From assembly GCA_015039365.1 (NCBI GenBank), contig WION01000664.1, positions 1 to 25,295 of the forward strand: 25,295 bases of DNA, given 5' to 3'. The stretch comes from Amanita rubescens (taxonomy: Eukaryota; Basidiomycota; Agaricomycetes; Agaricales; Amanitaceae). Positions 1-8,920 of the stretch are shown in pieces. The notes under the pieces were generated by a model that did no database searches, was not told the DNA's origin, and was given only the letters and a program-made list of their open reading frames with translations. The translations under genes were made by a program, and so were the position numbers. Each line of letters opens with the position of its first letter. Position 1 is the stretch's first letter.

Positions 1-933
1 AACTCGCACAGACGTGTAGCAAGCTGAGGGACGTTCGGGAGCAGGAGAACTTTGATTACCCGACGCGTATCTCATTCTTTACGATGAAGACGTATCTTGT
101 TTAAAATACTGATGGTTTGATTTGTAAAAGCTACGGATGTAGAATACATCATTGCAGGGAAAAGGTGTTTCGACCGTGACCATTTCACCATCGCAAACCA
201 CTACTGTGCGCTGGGTCGACTACGGCCCAGAACACGAAGAAGACAAACGACGATGTGCCATCGTCAAAAGGTCCAGATCCAAGGAGGCGAAACCTGCATG
301 ACGGAAGAGTCGAGACTGGAGCGTGGTGCAAACATGCGCAAATGTCACACCATCTCCGTGACTTCCTTTTTCGTTTCGGATATCGGCAAGTTTATCGGTA
401 CGAGAATGCCCAAACTACGAATGAATGCTGTACAAGTTATCTTATTATAAATGTCTGCAATACCCTGCAGGTGATTTTCCGTGATTCGGGGAAACGCGTT
501 ATGTGGTAGAAATTGGCTTACAGTGAAGGTAAGAAAGACTTTTACATCCGAAAAATTGGCTCATCTGTGGCGATTCAGAAGTGACAACTAACATTCCTAC
601 GTGGCATAGGACTTTTATCGTCTGAAAATTACGCGGTTTGACTGGGCTCCATCAAGATCATAAGACAGCGTCAATTTTTCGAGTGCAGGAGGACAATCTT
701 CATAGGCGATGTTCTCGCTCCTCCGCTATATATATCTTCGTGAGCTTAGCGAATTGTACTCGGTGTCCATGTCTAACGATGTGATTTAGATTGCCGGAAT
801 GAAAGACACAGGTTGTATCTTCCCCGACACCAACGCCCCGTGAAATCGCCCCTGTCAGCCGGTAAGTGTCAGGTACCTCTCGCTATCCAGAATTCTGCTT
901 TTCTCCACCAGGCCGGGAAGGAAGGCCATATCT
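1..933. repeat. Segmental duplication, copy 1 (left end cut by window)
   Basis: This block matches 2852-4181 almost base for base over long runs. Examples are the stretch from ACGTTCGGGAGCAGGAG at 31 (3071 in copy 2) and the TATA region at 727 (3969). The match fades just after GGCCATATCT (about 933 and 4180). Copy 1 is shorter. It lacks a 189-nt segment after position 30 and about 186 nt after position 588, and differs by many small indels of about 4-25 nt between 240 and 520. The indels are not multiples of three and break any shared reading frame, so most of the block is probably not coding. No terminal inverted repeats or target-site duplications were seen, so it is called a segmental duplication and not a named transposon. 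Copy 1 may extend left of the window. Confidence 0.9.
727..735 (+). promoter_or_regulatory. TATA box in duplicated block (copy 1)
   Basis: TATATATAT lies in a GC-richer context and is kept exactly in copy 2. It sits about 340 nt upstream of the ATG at 1064. A consensus donor (GTAAGT at 862) and an acceptor TAG immediately before the ATG (1061-1063) would allow a 5'-UTR intron of about 202 nt, placing the gene under this promoter. That 5'-UTR intron is an inference. Confidence 0.5.
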
Positions 934-1063
934 CGACGTAGGCACGAGATCGGGCTCCGATGTCTCGATCGCTCCACCTAATTCCAACTACTGAGTCACA
1001 AGATAGTCTCATAAACCTCAGGTTCTTTACCACCAAGTTCTCATCATAGTCGTTCGACCGTAG

Positions 1064-1594
1064 ATGTCCACCGCCACATTTGAAAACCACTTCTTTGACC
1101 CCCTTCAACTGATTATTGATGGCCATGAGTCCAAGGAAGTGAAGGCCGAAGAAGAGTACGAGGGTCAAGCAGGATCGTATTTGGTCAAATTTAATGACCT
1201 GGAGATTTTTTCTATTAACTACGGGGGAGAGTCTGTCCTTACCATCCAGCTGTTTGAGGGACAGCCCAGAGTACGTCCAACGTCTTGGTCACAATCAAAG
1301 GATATTCGCTCATCATCTCATGCGCCGAACCATACCTTAGCCGCAGCTCCTGGAGGTCAGAAACAAAACTGCCTCCCAACTTCATCTAGTGAAACCGGGC
1401 GAAGAAGAGTCTGTTGTGATCGAGGCAAATGGTGTTTCGGCATCTGAGCCACGTCTCGCAGGAAAGTTCTCGATCAATCACGGCAGCAGTGAGGGTTTCT
1501 TCTTTGCACGACAGAATGTCAACATCATCGCCGTGAGTTTCATAAATTCTTGGGCATCCACTCTTCATGACTGACTCTGTCCTTTCAGATCTAA
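1064..1594 (+). CDS. Orphan small beta-rich protein, three exons, 134 aa
   Basis: I do not recognise the family. The reading is exon 1 1064-1270 (69 codons), intron 1271-1340 (GTACGT...CTTAG), exon 2 1341-1532 (64 codons), intron 1533-1588 (GTGAGT, branch CTGAC, TTTCAG) and exon 3 1589-1594 (Ile, stop). All junctions are phase 0 and the frame stays open throughout. The protein is short and acidic, with alternating hydrophobic residues and many Gly/Asn turns (residues 38-65 and 71-132). That pattern suggests an all-beta sandwich. It has no signal peptide and no transmembrane segment, so it is probably cytosolic. The start is the first ATG after a possible 5'-UTR intron. The upstream sequence is the duplicated promoter block; the second copy of that block leads into a different gene. 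A lectin-like or other small beta-sandwich fold is possible, but no defining motif was seen. Confidence 0.65.
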
Positions 1595-2718
1595 GTAGAA
1601 TACCGGGAAACCAGTACAGACTGATATCGGTGTTCTTTTCTGTTCAGTCTAATCTTTCTACGTTTCTGTATAAACGTGCTTGTGTACTTGTATCTCATTT
1701 GCCACCGTCTGCACGTAAATCAGAGATTTCAATCCCACGTTATCACTTTGAGGAGTTTGACTTTCAGGTCAATACTTTTCAGTTCGGAAGAAATCCTCTC
1801 ATCACTTCGAGGAATTTGTAGTTATTCACGGCAGTAGTCTATCAGAATGCGCATGATGATCTATGAACCTATTGATGTAAAAATTCATGCGTCGAGAGTT
1901 CTCTGTTCGTTTCCGCTTGCAGTAATTGTGGGCGTTGGTGGGCATATGTTTGTTCGCGCAGTTAGACAATAGATCCGGTCCGACATTCTTCCACTAAACC
2001 ACGTTTTGGCGTCCTGTCAAGGCTTTGACAGGCAATCCGTAAGATGTGATGGTCCCTTGATTGTTCTGCCTCGCGCTTGCACCAGTGATCTCACAGGTCG
2101 AGTCAACAATAAAGACATATGTCAGTAAGATCCGTCAAGACTACCCATCCAAACACCTTTTGTAGTTGGCCGGTCGTATCGGCAAACGAAGCTGAACCGA
2201 CAGGGATATTGACGAGTGGAGACCGCGTGTTGTAGGTAGCAGATACATCGTCGACGCGAAAAGAAGCCATAATTGCATACCGGCTAAAGCCAACTCCGAA
2301 TGACCGAGAGTGTCTTCCATATCGATCTGCGCCACCATCATGATATTACACCATCGAATGCTTCCCAGGTTATATCGGACGTTGAATCAGAAGACCACCG
2401 CGGAAGAACGTGAATTCATTGATGGCTAGTCGCCATAGCCTGTCGCAGACGCGTGAGCAGCGAAAGAAAAGAAGGTATGTCGATGCGTCATACCGTCGAA
2501 AAAGGGCCTGTTCAGGGATGATAGCGGCATTTACCTACGTTCCCGCCCGCGGAGCCAACCAGGGATATCAAGAACGCTCAATTTAGGATTAGCTTCGTGT
2601 TCCCGGCGGCACCCAGTAATATAGACAGGAGAACCGCGATAATATCGGAACCGGCGGATAACTGTGTCGGTGTTTCTTTGATATATGCTATTGACTAGCG
2701 GCTTTTGGAAAACGTGCC
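1595..2718. other. Intergenic, no convincing gene
   Basis: Only short open frames occur on both strands, none with a recognisable motif, a matching start context or consistent splice signals. The 1595-1830 part may hold the 3' UTR of the upstream gene. Nothing else could be supported. Confidence 0.5.
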
Positions 2719-3147
2719 ATGAGGAATGAGTCATGGAGTATAAACTGTTTTTGGATTGACATGAAGACAATGCGACCGCCTCTGCGGGTATCGTACGACA
2801 CAAAAGGGAAGGATGCCACCATAAGGATTCCGGACCTTGATGATTGCGCCCAACTCGCACAGACGTGTAGCAAGCTGAGGGGCGCAATACCTCTATACAC
2901 CGTTGTTAAAACTTGAGACGCCAAGCGCCTGCTTCGCCCTTGCAAAGATTTTCCTTGTGCCGCCTTGTCTCATTCCGGCTTGTAGCACCGGGGCGTATGT
3001 TTGTTCAGACATTCGAGATCTGACGATTACCAGGTACAGCAGGCCACCGTCGGAGCCGCGTTCGTCTCAGACGTTCGGGAGCAGGAGAACTTTGATTACC
3101 CGACGCGTATCTCATTCTTTACGATGTTTAAAATATTGATGGTTTGA
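2719..3147 (+). CDS. Possible two-exon ORF crossing the edge of copy 2, about 79 aa
   Basis: An open frame from the ATG at 2719 (or 2761, in frame) runs to 2881. If 2882-3070 is removed, it continues in frame through 3071-3147 to a TGA. The removed 189 nt begins GC and ends TCTCAG, so it fits a GC-AG intron, although the bases after the donor (GCGCAA) are a poor match to GCAAGT. The strongest support is that copy 1 (positions 1-107) lacks exactly this segment and keeps the joined frame, ending at a TAA at 105-107 after a slightly different C-terminus. The product has no motif I recognise. It could be a real small gene, the 3' end of a longer gene, or a relic in which the copy difference has another cause. 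Confidence 0.35.
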
Positions 3148-4181
3148 TTTGTAAAAGCTAGAATACATCATTGCAGGGAAAAGGTGTTTCGACCGTGACC
3201 ATTTCACCATCGCAAACCACTACTGTGCGGGCGGTCCCTGGGTCGACTATGGCCCAGAACACGAAGAAGACAAACGACGGTGAAGATCCTCTGCCATCGT
3301 CACAAGGTCCAGAGGCGGAACCTGCACGACGGAAGAGTTGAGACCGAACGGCGGGAAATGGCGGGAAATCGGAGCGTGGTGCAAACATGCGCAAATGTCA
3401 CACCATCTCCCTCCCACCGTGACTTCCTTTTCCGTTTCAAACGACTCGGAAATCGGTACGAGAATGCCCAAACTACGAATGAATGCTGTACAAGTTATCT
3501 GATTAATGTCTGCAATACCCTGCAGGTGACAGTTTTCCGTGATTCGGGGAAACCCGTTATGTGGTAGAAATTGGCTGAAGGTAAGAAGGACTTTTACGTC
3601 CGAAAAATTGGCTCATCTGTGGCGATTCAGAGCAGAACCAGTACTGCTAGTTTGCTAAGGATAACTTGCGACGACGACACGGACGCGGCACAAGTTGGTG
3701 AGAGATTTTTTTAGATTCGCCCGTTGCCCTATCGCCGGATCCACAAAGTATGCAGGTCTGTGGCACAAGGTTCCTTCACCATTCCTTTCTCTAATTTCCA
3801 TTTGCCGATACGTTTGCCGTGACAACTAACATTCCTACGTGGCATAGGACTTTTATCGTCTGAAAATTACGCGGTTTGACTGGGCTTCATCAAGATCATA
3901 AGACAGCGTCAATTTTTCGAGTGCAGGAGGACTATCTTCATTCTCAGGCGATGTTCTCGCTCCTCCGCTATATATATCTTCGTGAGCTCAGCGAATTGTA
4001 CTCGGTGTCCATGTCTAACGATGTGATTTAGATTGCCGGAATGAAAGGCGCAGGTTGTTCCCCGACACCAACGCCCCGTGAAATCGCCCCTGTCAGCCGG
4101 TAAGTGTCAGGTACCTCTCGGTGTCCAGAATCCTCCTTTTGACATCAGTCTCCACCAGGCCAGGAAGAAGGGCCATATCTT
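2852..4181. repeat. Segmental duplication, copy 2
   Basis: This is the longer partner of 1-933. Compared with copy 1 it holds extra segments at 2882-3070 (189 nt) and 3631-3818 (188 nt, replaced by two bases in copy 1). It also has several small insertions, for instance a near-perfect 9-nt tandem (GCGGGAAAT-type) near 3350-3370 and a CTCCC insertion near 3412. The two large extra segments are not visibly similar to each other. The copies differ mostly by indels, and C-to-T or G-to-A changes do not dominate, so this does not look like repeat-induced point mutation. The left limit is at least 2852, because copy 1 is cut by the window edge. Confidence 0.9.
3969..3977 (+). promoter_or_regulatory. 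TATA box in duplicated block (copy 2)
   Basis: TATATATAT lies 72 nt before the ATG at 4041 and is identical to the element at 727. This spacing suits a fungal TATA promoter with a short 5' UTR. One short ATG ORF (at 4011, seven codons including its stop) lies between them. Confidence 0.5.
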
Positions 4182-4326
4182 CGGCTCTAGACGCCCGGAA
4201 GGTGACGTCTTCAGATGGTCATTTTCTTATCGTCAAGGACGAGATAATAAAAATATACTTATCAATGACCGCGTCGCTGCAGCGACAACCCCAGTTTCAA
4301 TTTTGTTTACCTGTACCGCTCCCTAG
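4041..4326 (+). CDS. Possible small two-exon gene after copy 2 promoter, 78 aa
   Basis: Exon 1 is 4041-4099, the intron is 4100-4148 (GTAAGT, TTGAC branch-like, CATCAG; 49 nt) and exon 2 is 4149-4326, with the frame open across the junction. The TATA box at 3969 is correctly spaced. The product is basic and has no recognised domain. In copy 1 the equivalent exon 1 carries four extra bases (TATC near 817) that shift the frame to an early TGA, and the acceptor region has diverged. The reading therefore exists only in copy 2. Exon 2 runs past the end of the duplicated block, so its C-terminal half is unique sequence. It may be a genuine new small gene made by joining the copied promoter to local sequence, or a chance reading. 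Confidence is modest. Confidence 0.35.
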
Positions 4327-5184
4327 ACATTCAAGCTCTGAAACTCAAAGCAAGCTGTAACCCCGTCCGGGCCCATCACATTGTGGAGGTCAACTTTGAC
4401 AACCTGTTTTCCCAGAGTGAAGAACAAGCTTCATCAAAATTAGGAAATCGCACTAATGCAGCGCCCTTAACATGACTCACAATGATATCAGTCACCCAGA
4501 TATAGATCCAGTATCCCACAGCGCTCGAGGATGCACAGCCTACCGCGGGCCTTCTGCTCCAAATCCATTGTATGTTCCTTAGATAGACACAATAACTTGA
4601 ACATAACGGTACTTGTCCTTGTCCGATGTACGAGGATGTACGGGATTGTCCGTAGGACAAATAACGCCAAATGCCTTTCGATAACTTATAAAAAACCGTC
4701 ACATTCAGCCAATGTGGAGTCAGACCTCAACGTTTCAACGTCTCTCCAAGGGGGAGGAGTCTCGTGCCCTCCGCACTTGAGACCCTCCTCCCCCGATACA
4801 TTCAGACTGCTTCGGAGCCCGGCCGCGAAATGACACTGTACTACCATTCAGGTGCGCGACTCCAAGTCTTATTGACATCTCTGACCCCAATGATGTAGAG
4901 TACCCAAGTGCCGTCACCCAGGAATCATGTACACTTTGCCTTGTTATGATGCCCTCTCGACGTCCCGGTTAGTCGGCGTTATGTCGATCACCTATCGAAG
5001 GCGACCATAGGACTTCCTATTGCATTGGCGTCCGTATATTGTTGGGTAGCGCAGTTCCCATCCCACCATTACAACGCATAAGCCTCGCCGGTCGTTTGGA
5101 CCGGACGACAATTCCGGTCGAGCTCGTTCTCAGTGATTACCCAGAGCGAACTCATCTATATTCCAATTGACGCAACAATCATCA
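4327..5184. other. Intergenic region upstream of the first DUF6699 gene
   Basis: No gene could be supported. A stop-free frame on the + strand at about 4267-4472 (roughly 68 codons, no clear start) has protein-like composition and could be an exon, but no consistent splice signals were found. The stretch also holds a TATA-like sequence (about 4689-4696) and a GC-rich hairpin at 4750-4794. Its last part is presumably the promoter and 5' UTR of the gene at 5247. Confidence 0.4.
4750..4794. repeat. Inverted repeat / hairpin
   Basis: GGGGGAGGAGTCTC at 4750-4763 faces GAGACCCTCCTCCCCC at 4779-4794. The arms pair over about 14 bp with a two-base bulge and a loop of about 15 nt. It could be a regulatory purine-tract element or a terminator-like fold; the sequence alone does not decide. 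Confidence 0.6.
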
Positions 5185-5237
5185 GTATGTTCCTCGTTTC
5201 CCTACTGTTATCAGCGTTTAACCCAATTCTACCATAG
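5185..5237 (+). other. Probable 5'-UTR intron of the DUF6699 gene at 5247
   Basis: GTATGT at 5185, a TTTAAC branch-like site and ACCATAG ending at 5237 give a 53-nt intron of the size seen elsewhere in the window, ending 9 nt before the first ATG. No in-frame upstream coding exon was found, so it is placed in the 5' UTR. Some related genes here have a short coding exon 1, so a missed first exon remains possible. Confidence 0.45.
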
Positions 5238-5246
5238 CTTACACCA

Positions 5247-5684
5247 ATGCCAGTTGCACCTTCCACATCAGCGCTACAGGCGCCTAACGCTGCAGGGTTA
5301 TCTCGACCCGACGTCTCGACGCATCAAATCAATCTACTGAGCTGGGTTCCTTACTCCACTCGCACCATATTAGCCGATTATCTTCTACGAGGTCATCCTT
5401 ACTGTATCAGGTATGCCATCTCGTCCTGGCCAGAGTCAGTACTTCCAGTGGATCATTGGGAGTATTTCGAATTCTTACCGGCCACAACCCCTTGTCTGTC
5501 GACGGTGGTATTAAGATTACCATCCCATTTCAGACTGGAGGTGCGCTCTTCATCGCAGTTCATTACCGTCGCAGACGTCCTGCGCGCACTGTACGATGTC
5601 CGGGCGCACTTCCCAAATGCAGCCATTCTCGGGCTCAGTTATGCGGGTTTAGACAACTATTTCAATGTAAACTTAGAGTTGTAA
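5247..5684 (+). CDS. DUF6699-family protein (subtype A, copy 1)
   Basis: A 145-residue single-exon reading. Residues about 30-145 carry the DUF6699 pattern known to me from basidiomycete proteins: a WPxSVL motif (61-66), WEYFEFLPAT plus P (71-82), a hydrophobic strand, RLEVR (96-100), the signature FITVADVLRALY (105-116) and a C-terminal GLSY (129-132). It has no signal peptide or membrane segment, so it is probably cytosolic or nuclear; the function is unknown. The closest relative in the window is 23098-23709, with about 66 of 112 aligned residues identical by hand count. That gene lies on the opposite strand near the other end of the array. The N-terminus is about 58 residues shorter than in that paralogue. 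The start is the first ATG after the likely 5'-UTR intron. Confidence 0.85.
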   Translation: MPVAPSTSALQAPNAAGLSRPDVSTHQINLLSWVPYSTRTILADYLLRGHPYCIRYAISSWPESVLPVDHWEYFEFLPATTPCLSTVVLRLPSHFRLEVRSSSQFITVADVLRALYDVRAHFPNAAILGLSYAGLDNYFNVNLEL

Positions 5685-7143
5685 TACTAAATGCTTGGGA
5701 TTTTCGCGAAATGTACTCGTATCCTTGTCTGCCATATTTTCTTTTCACAATGGAACTTTGTGTTACACAATCCAAGTTATCTCGTGCGCCATCGCGACTC
5801 CGACGTGCTTCTCAGACATGGTTGGCGTTTACTGTTAGTTCGACTCGGCGATTCAACTTATAGCATCTTCATGGTCCATATGCATATAATATTAGTATTA
5901 GTATGTTCTCCGTTTCTCAGCGTTCCTCTCATCATCGGCCGCGTCAACGATTCATTCTATGGACATCAATGATATCAAAAGTTTATTTCCTAAAATACGC
6001 TCATCTGATTGATGTTTTACTTATGTTTACAATGTCGACTATGACACACGGAAGCTCACTTGGCTATGAGACACAGGTGGGGAACCCACAAGATACAAAG
6101 AAACCGTCAACGCGTCCGAGTCTCCCACACGCTATTAGTTCTCAGTATTGGGGTCAATTCAATTGTCGTTGCCTCAATGGAAATTTGCAACTGACCTGCT
6201 GATCCGCTAATCCAATAGTGGATGATACTTTCCCTCTTTAGGTGCCATTCAAGTTACTACCCACGTCTAGAACCAGAAAAGGCGCGGGTGCTGTTGGCCC
6301 TGTGATCGTTATCATCGGCTAACGAACACAACGGGCCCTATAAAGCGCGGAAAATTTAGGGCTTCAAAATGGACACATGACGAATATTTCACAGGACAGT
6401 GGACACGTGGAGCTATGAAATTTAAAGGTCCCAACTTGGAATACCATTGTAGTACGGCCAGTTTTCTGAGGGAGGACTCAGTGGAGGCAAGGCACCGTCA
6501 CCGTTTGGCATGCCGTACACTACCATTACGAAACTGCGGTCTCATGTTCCAACCCTGATATAATCACGTTAACTTATTCTCTAACGACGCGATCCCTGAA
6601 CGACAATCTTCCCGACTTTCGGTCAGTACCTTTTGATCCAGAGGCTGTTGCTCGAATCCGAGGGATCGGGGGTCCAAAGTACATTCTTGTTTGCTTATTC
6701 ATCGTCATCTTACCCTGATTTTATAGGGACTATATCATGGTCATTTCATCACAGTAAAAATACAATCAAAGGTGACTACTATATACGATAAGTGGATACG
6801 ATATAATTCACTTGCCCTGGGATGCTAAAATTTAGGCGGTGGCCAAGGCCTACCGCATTCTACAGATACAAATTAAGGCGTCTTGTATGCTGGGCGGGCA
6901 AAATATCGTTCAAATGTGGGGTATTGTTGGAGGCCGAAAAATTAACGTAGTATTGTCCTCTTCATGCTCAACACGGGCTGCCGTGGTTATCGTTGTCGAA
7001 TTGCTTGAGTTCGAATGTATCCTAATATAAATTAGCAACCTTGATCGCTAGGCAAAAATGAGGGACTCACACTTTGCATACTATGATTGATGCCGGAAAT
7101 TATAGGTGTCGTCAACGTGTCGGCCGTGGTAGCTTCGCTCCGA
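5685..7143. other. Intergenic, no gene supported
   Basis: Some + strand frames remain open for 60-100 codons just after the DUF6699 stop (5691-6202), but they overlap each other, are rich in rare residues and carry no motif. They are most likely chance frames and 3' UTR. AT-rich stretches at 6720-6830 hold no clear element. Nothing else could be identified. Confidence 0.5.
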
Positions 7144-8471
7144 TCAGACTGGTTCTTCAACAGTATAGATCGACCGTTCAATCTGTACGGTCCAAGGATG
7201 AGGCACGCCTTTGGCGTCTCGGGAGTCACTCACAGAGTTACCAGCGACAGGGCATATACTAATAGCGATTACGTTAGCCAGTGCTCGGCGATCATTTTCT
7301 GATACCTACCGCTTGTGATGATTGATGTGAGAGAAATCCAGGGACCTGTAGCCGAATAAGAAAATGCCACCTGTCACATGCATCGGGCAACCAACCTGGG
7401 TTAGCGACAGTGTAGTACTGCATGTCAAGAATAAGCCATAAGCGGGCACGATCACACCTGGACACTTACAAGAACGACAATAGCGACGGCGAGTATGCTA
7501 GCTCGCCATTTAAAGACGGTTTAAGAGCATCGTAGTGAAAAAGGGTTACCTTGTAATCATGCCTGTTTCTTTTGAAGTTTCAACGAGAGTTTAAGTTTCG
7601 GGAGGAGAAAAGACTTACGGACCGTCCATAGCACCACCGTTTCTAGTATATCCGAAGATCTAGCGCGGAATGAGCGTCAAGTTGCTCAAGACACATACTA
7701 GTATCACTCACCTTGGCGTGTTATTCATACCTTCATTCCGCCTCATCCTGAGCAACTTGTAACAAAGGGTCCCCGTAATCACAAGGTCCACAGCCCCTGT
7801 GGCACTGTACCAAGAAATGAATAGCCATTCAAACTGTTTTTCAAGCCTAACGAAGACTGCTGGATTTTGATTGAAGAAAATCTTATTATAGGCCATGCCT
7901 GCGCATAGATTATAAAAGATGACTATCCAGCATGAGATTGAGATGAAGTGTTTCTTCGATAAGCGATAGATCCGGTACACGTAAATAGCCTAACGAGTTC
8001 GATTAATCATTTTAGAGTTAGCGCAAGACGAGATGAGGGAGGCAGGTTACAGAACGGAGTAAAGAGACTTACCTGGACCATGCACTGAGTGAACGACGCA
8101 AAAAAAGAACCTATGTTGATTGTAACTGGTATTACCCCGACGGCCGGTCCAATCGCTGTCATCAGCTGGTGAAAACCGTACGCGAAGCACACAAGGTAAG
8201 TTGTGTAGAACGCCCTGCTGAAGGTTAGAAATGGCCCGCGAAAGTCGGAGGGACGGTACCATATCACGCCGACCTAACCAGTATACGGTCAAATTATGTC
8301 ATTTTTCATCATTTTTAAATGCGCCCTCACCGACACTTTCAGCATGATGTAGTCCGTTCGAAAAGTACGATAATAGGAGATTGCTTGGAGTGTCGTCATG
8401 CCCCACATCGTGGATGAAACCAGGAGCGATGCTTCAAAGGAGTCGAGCAAGCTCCTCTGGAAGTCGGACAT
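7144..8471 (-). CDS. DUF6534-family multi-pass membrane protein, multi-exon
   Basis: DUF6534 proteins are uncharacterised fungal 7-TM-like membrane proteins. The reading is exon 1 8471-8331 (47 codons; first TM helix, with WGMTTLQ and a tyrosine pair), intron 8330-8274, exon 2 8273-8073 (67 codons; two TM helices), intron 8072-7990, exon 3 7989-7712 (the YRIYRLSKK loop typical of the family, then TM helices and the VDLVITGTLCY segment), intron 7711-7660 and exon 4 7659-7619. All these junctions have GT-AG ends and an open frame. The C-terminal part is less certain. A best reading uses exons near 7501-7470, 7412-about 7309 and about 7257-7144, ending with a charged tail and TGA at 7144. An alternative joins exon 5 to a later acceptor at 7378/7379. 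Total length is about 290-300 residues, in the family's range. It probably sits in the plasma membrane. No ligand or role is known. Confidence 0.75.
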
Positions 8472-8920
8472 AGTGCACGAAGGGGAAAAGGAGCAGAAGC
8501 GAGGACGCTGTGATGAAAGAGGTGACCACGAGAGAAATACATGGCCAACAATTCAGTCTAGCCATATTTGTCCGACCAGGGTCGAAAATCAAAGTTCGTC
8601 CTTGAGGTAGGGTTGAAATGATTTCTGAAAACCTGCGGAAAAAGTCAGGCATCTAAAGTACTCCCGATCTTGCTCAACCCTCTCGTGTCCCCATCTTCAG
8701 TGACCGCGTCGAAAATTGCTGAGCACCATGGACACACCCATCCATGTGCTCTCCCGCATCTTAGTCGCTTAACTCCACAGCAGACATAGCAAACGGAAAA
8801 TAACTTACAATGCATCTGAGGTTCTATTACGATCCTATCGCTGGAAACCCATGGCCAGTGAGTCGGTAAGTGTGAATAGCGCCGAAAAAAAAATTCCCAA
8901 AATAGAAGTACAGCAGGGTA
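8472..8920. other. Intergenic between the 5' end of the DUF6534 gene and the 3' end of the SDR gene
   Basis: This holds the presumed promoter of the DUF6534 gene (- strand) and the 3' flank of the SDR gene. Overlapping short frames on both strands lack motifs. No clear TATA box was seen. Confidence 0.5.

Noticed and set aside
1..933. Repeat-induced point mutation between the duplicate copies
   Set aside because: Differences are dominated by insertions and deletions; a one-sided excess of C-to-T and G-to-A changes was not apparent.
2531..2887. 118-codon - strand open frame overlapping the edge of copy 2
   Set aside because: No motif, and a + strand frame in the same place is the one preserved across both duplicate copies.
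4376..4702. - strand hydrophobic frame considered as a second DUF6534 fragment
   Set aside because: Only vague hydrophobic similarity (WIYIWVTDIIV); none of the family's conserved loops such as YRIYRLSKK is present.
5456..5863. 135-codon + strand frame inside and after the first DUF6699 gene
   Set aside because: Out-of-frame shadow of the DUF6699 domain.
6640..6690. tRNA-like GCTCGAATCC box B resemblance
   Set aside because: No matching box A, and no cloverleaf stems could be folded around it.
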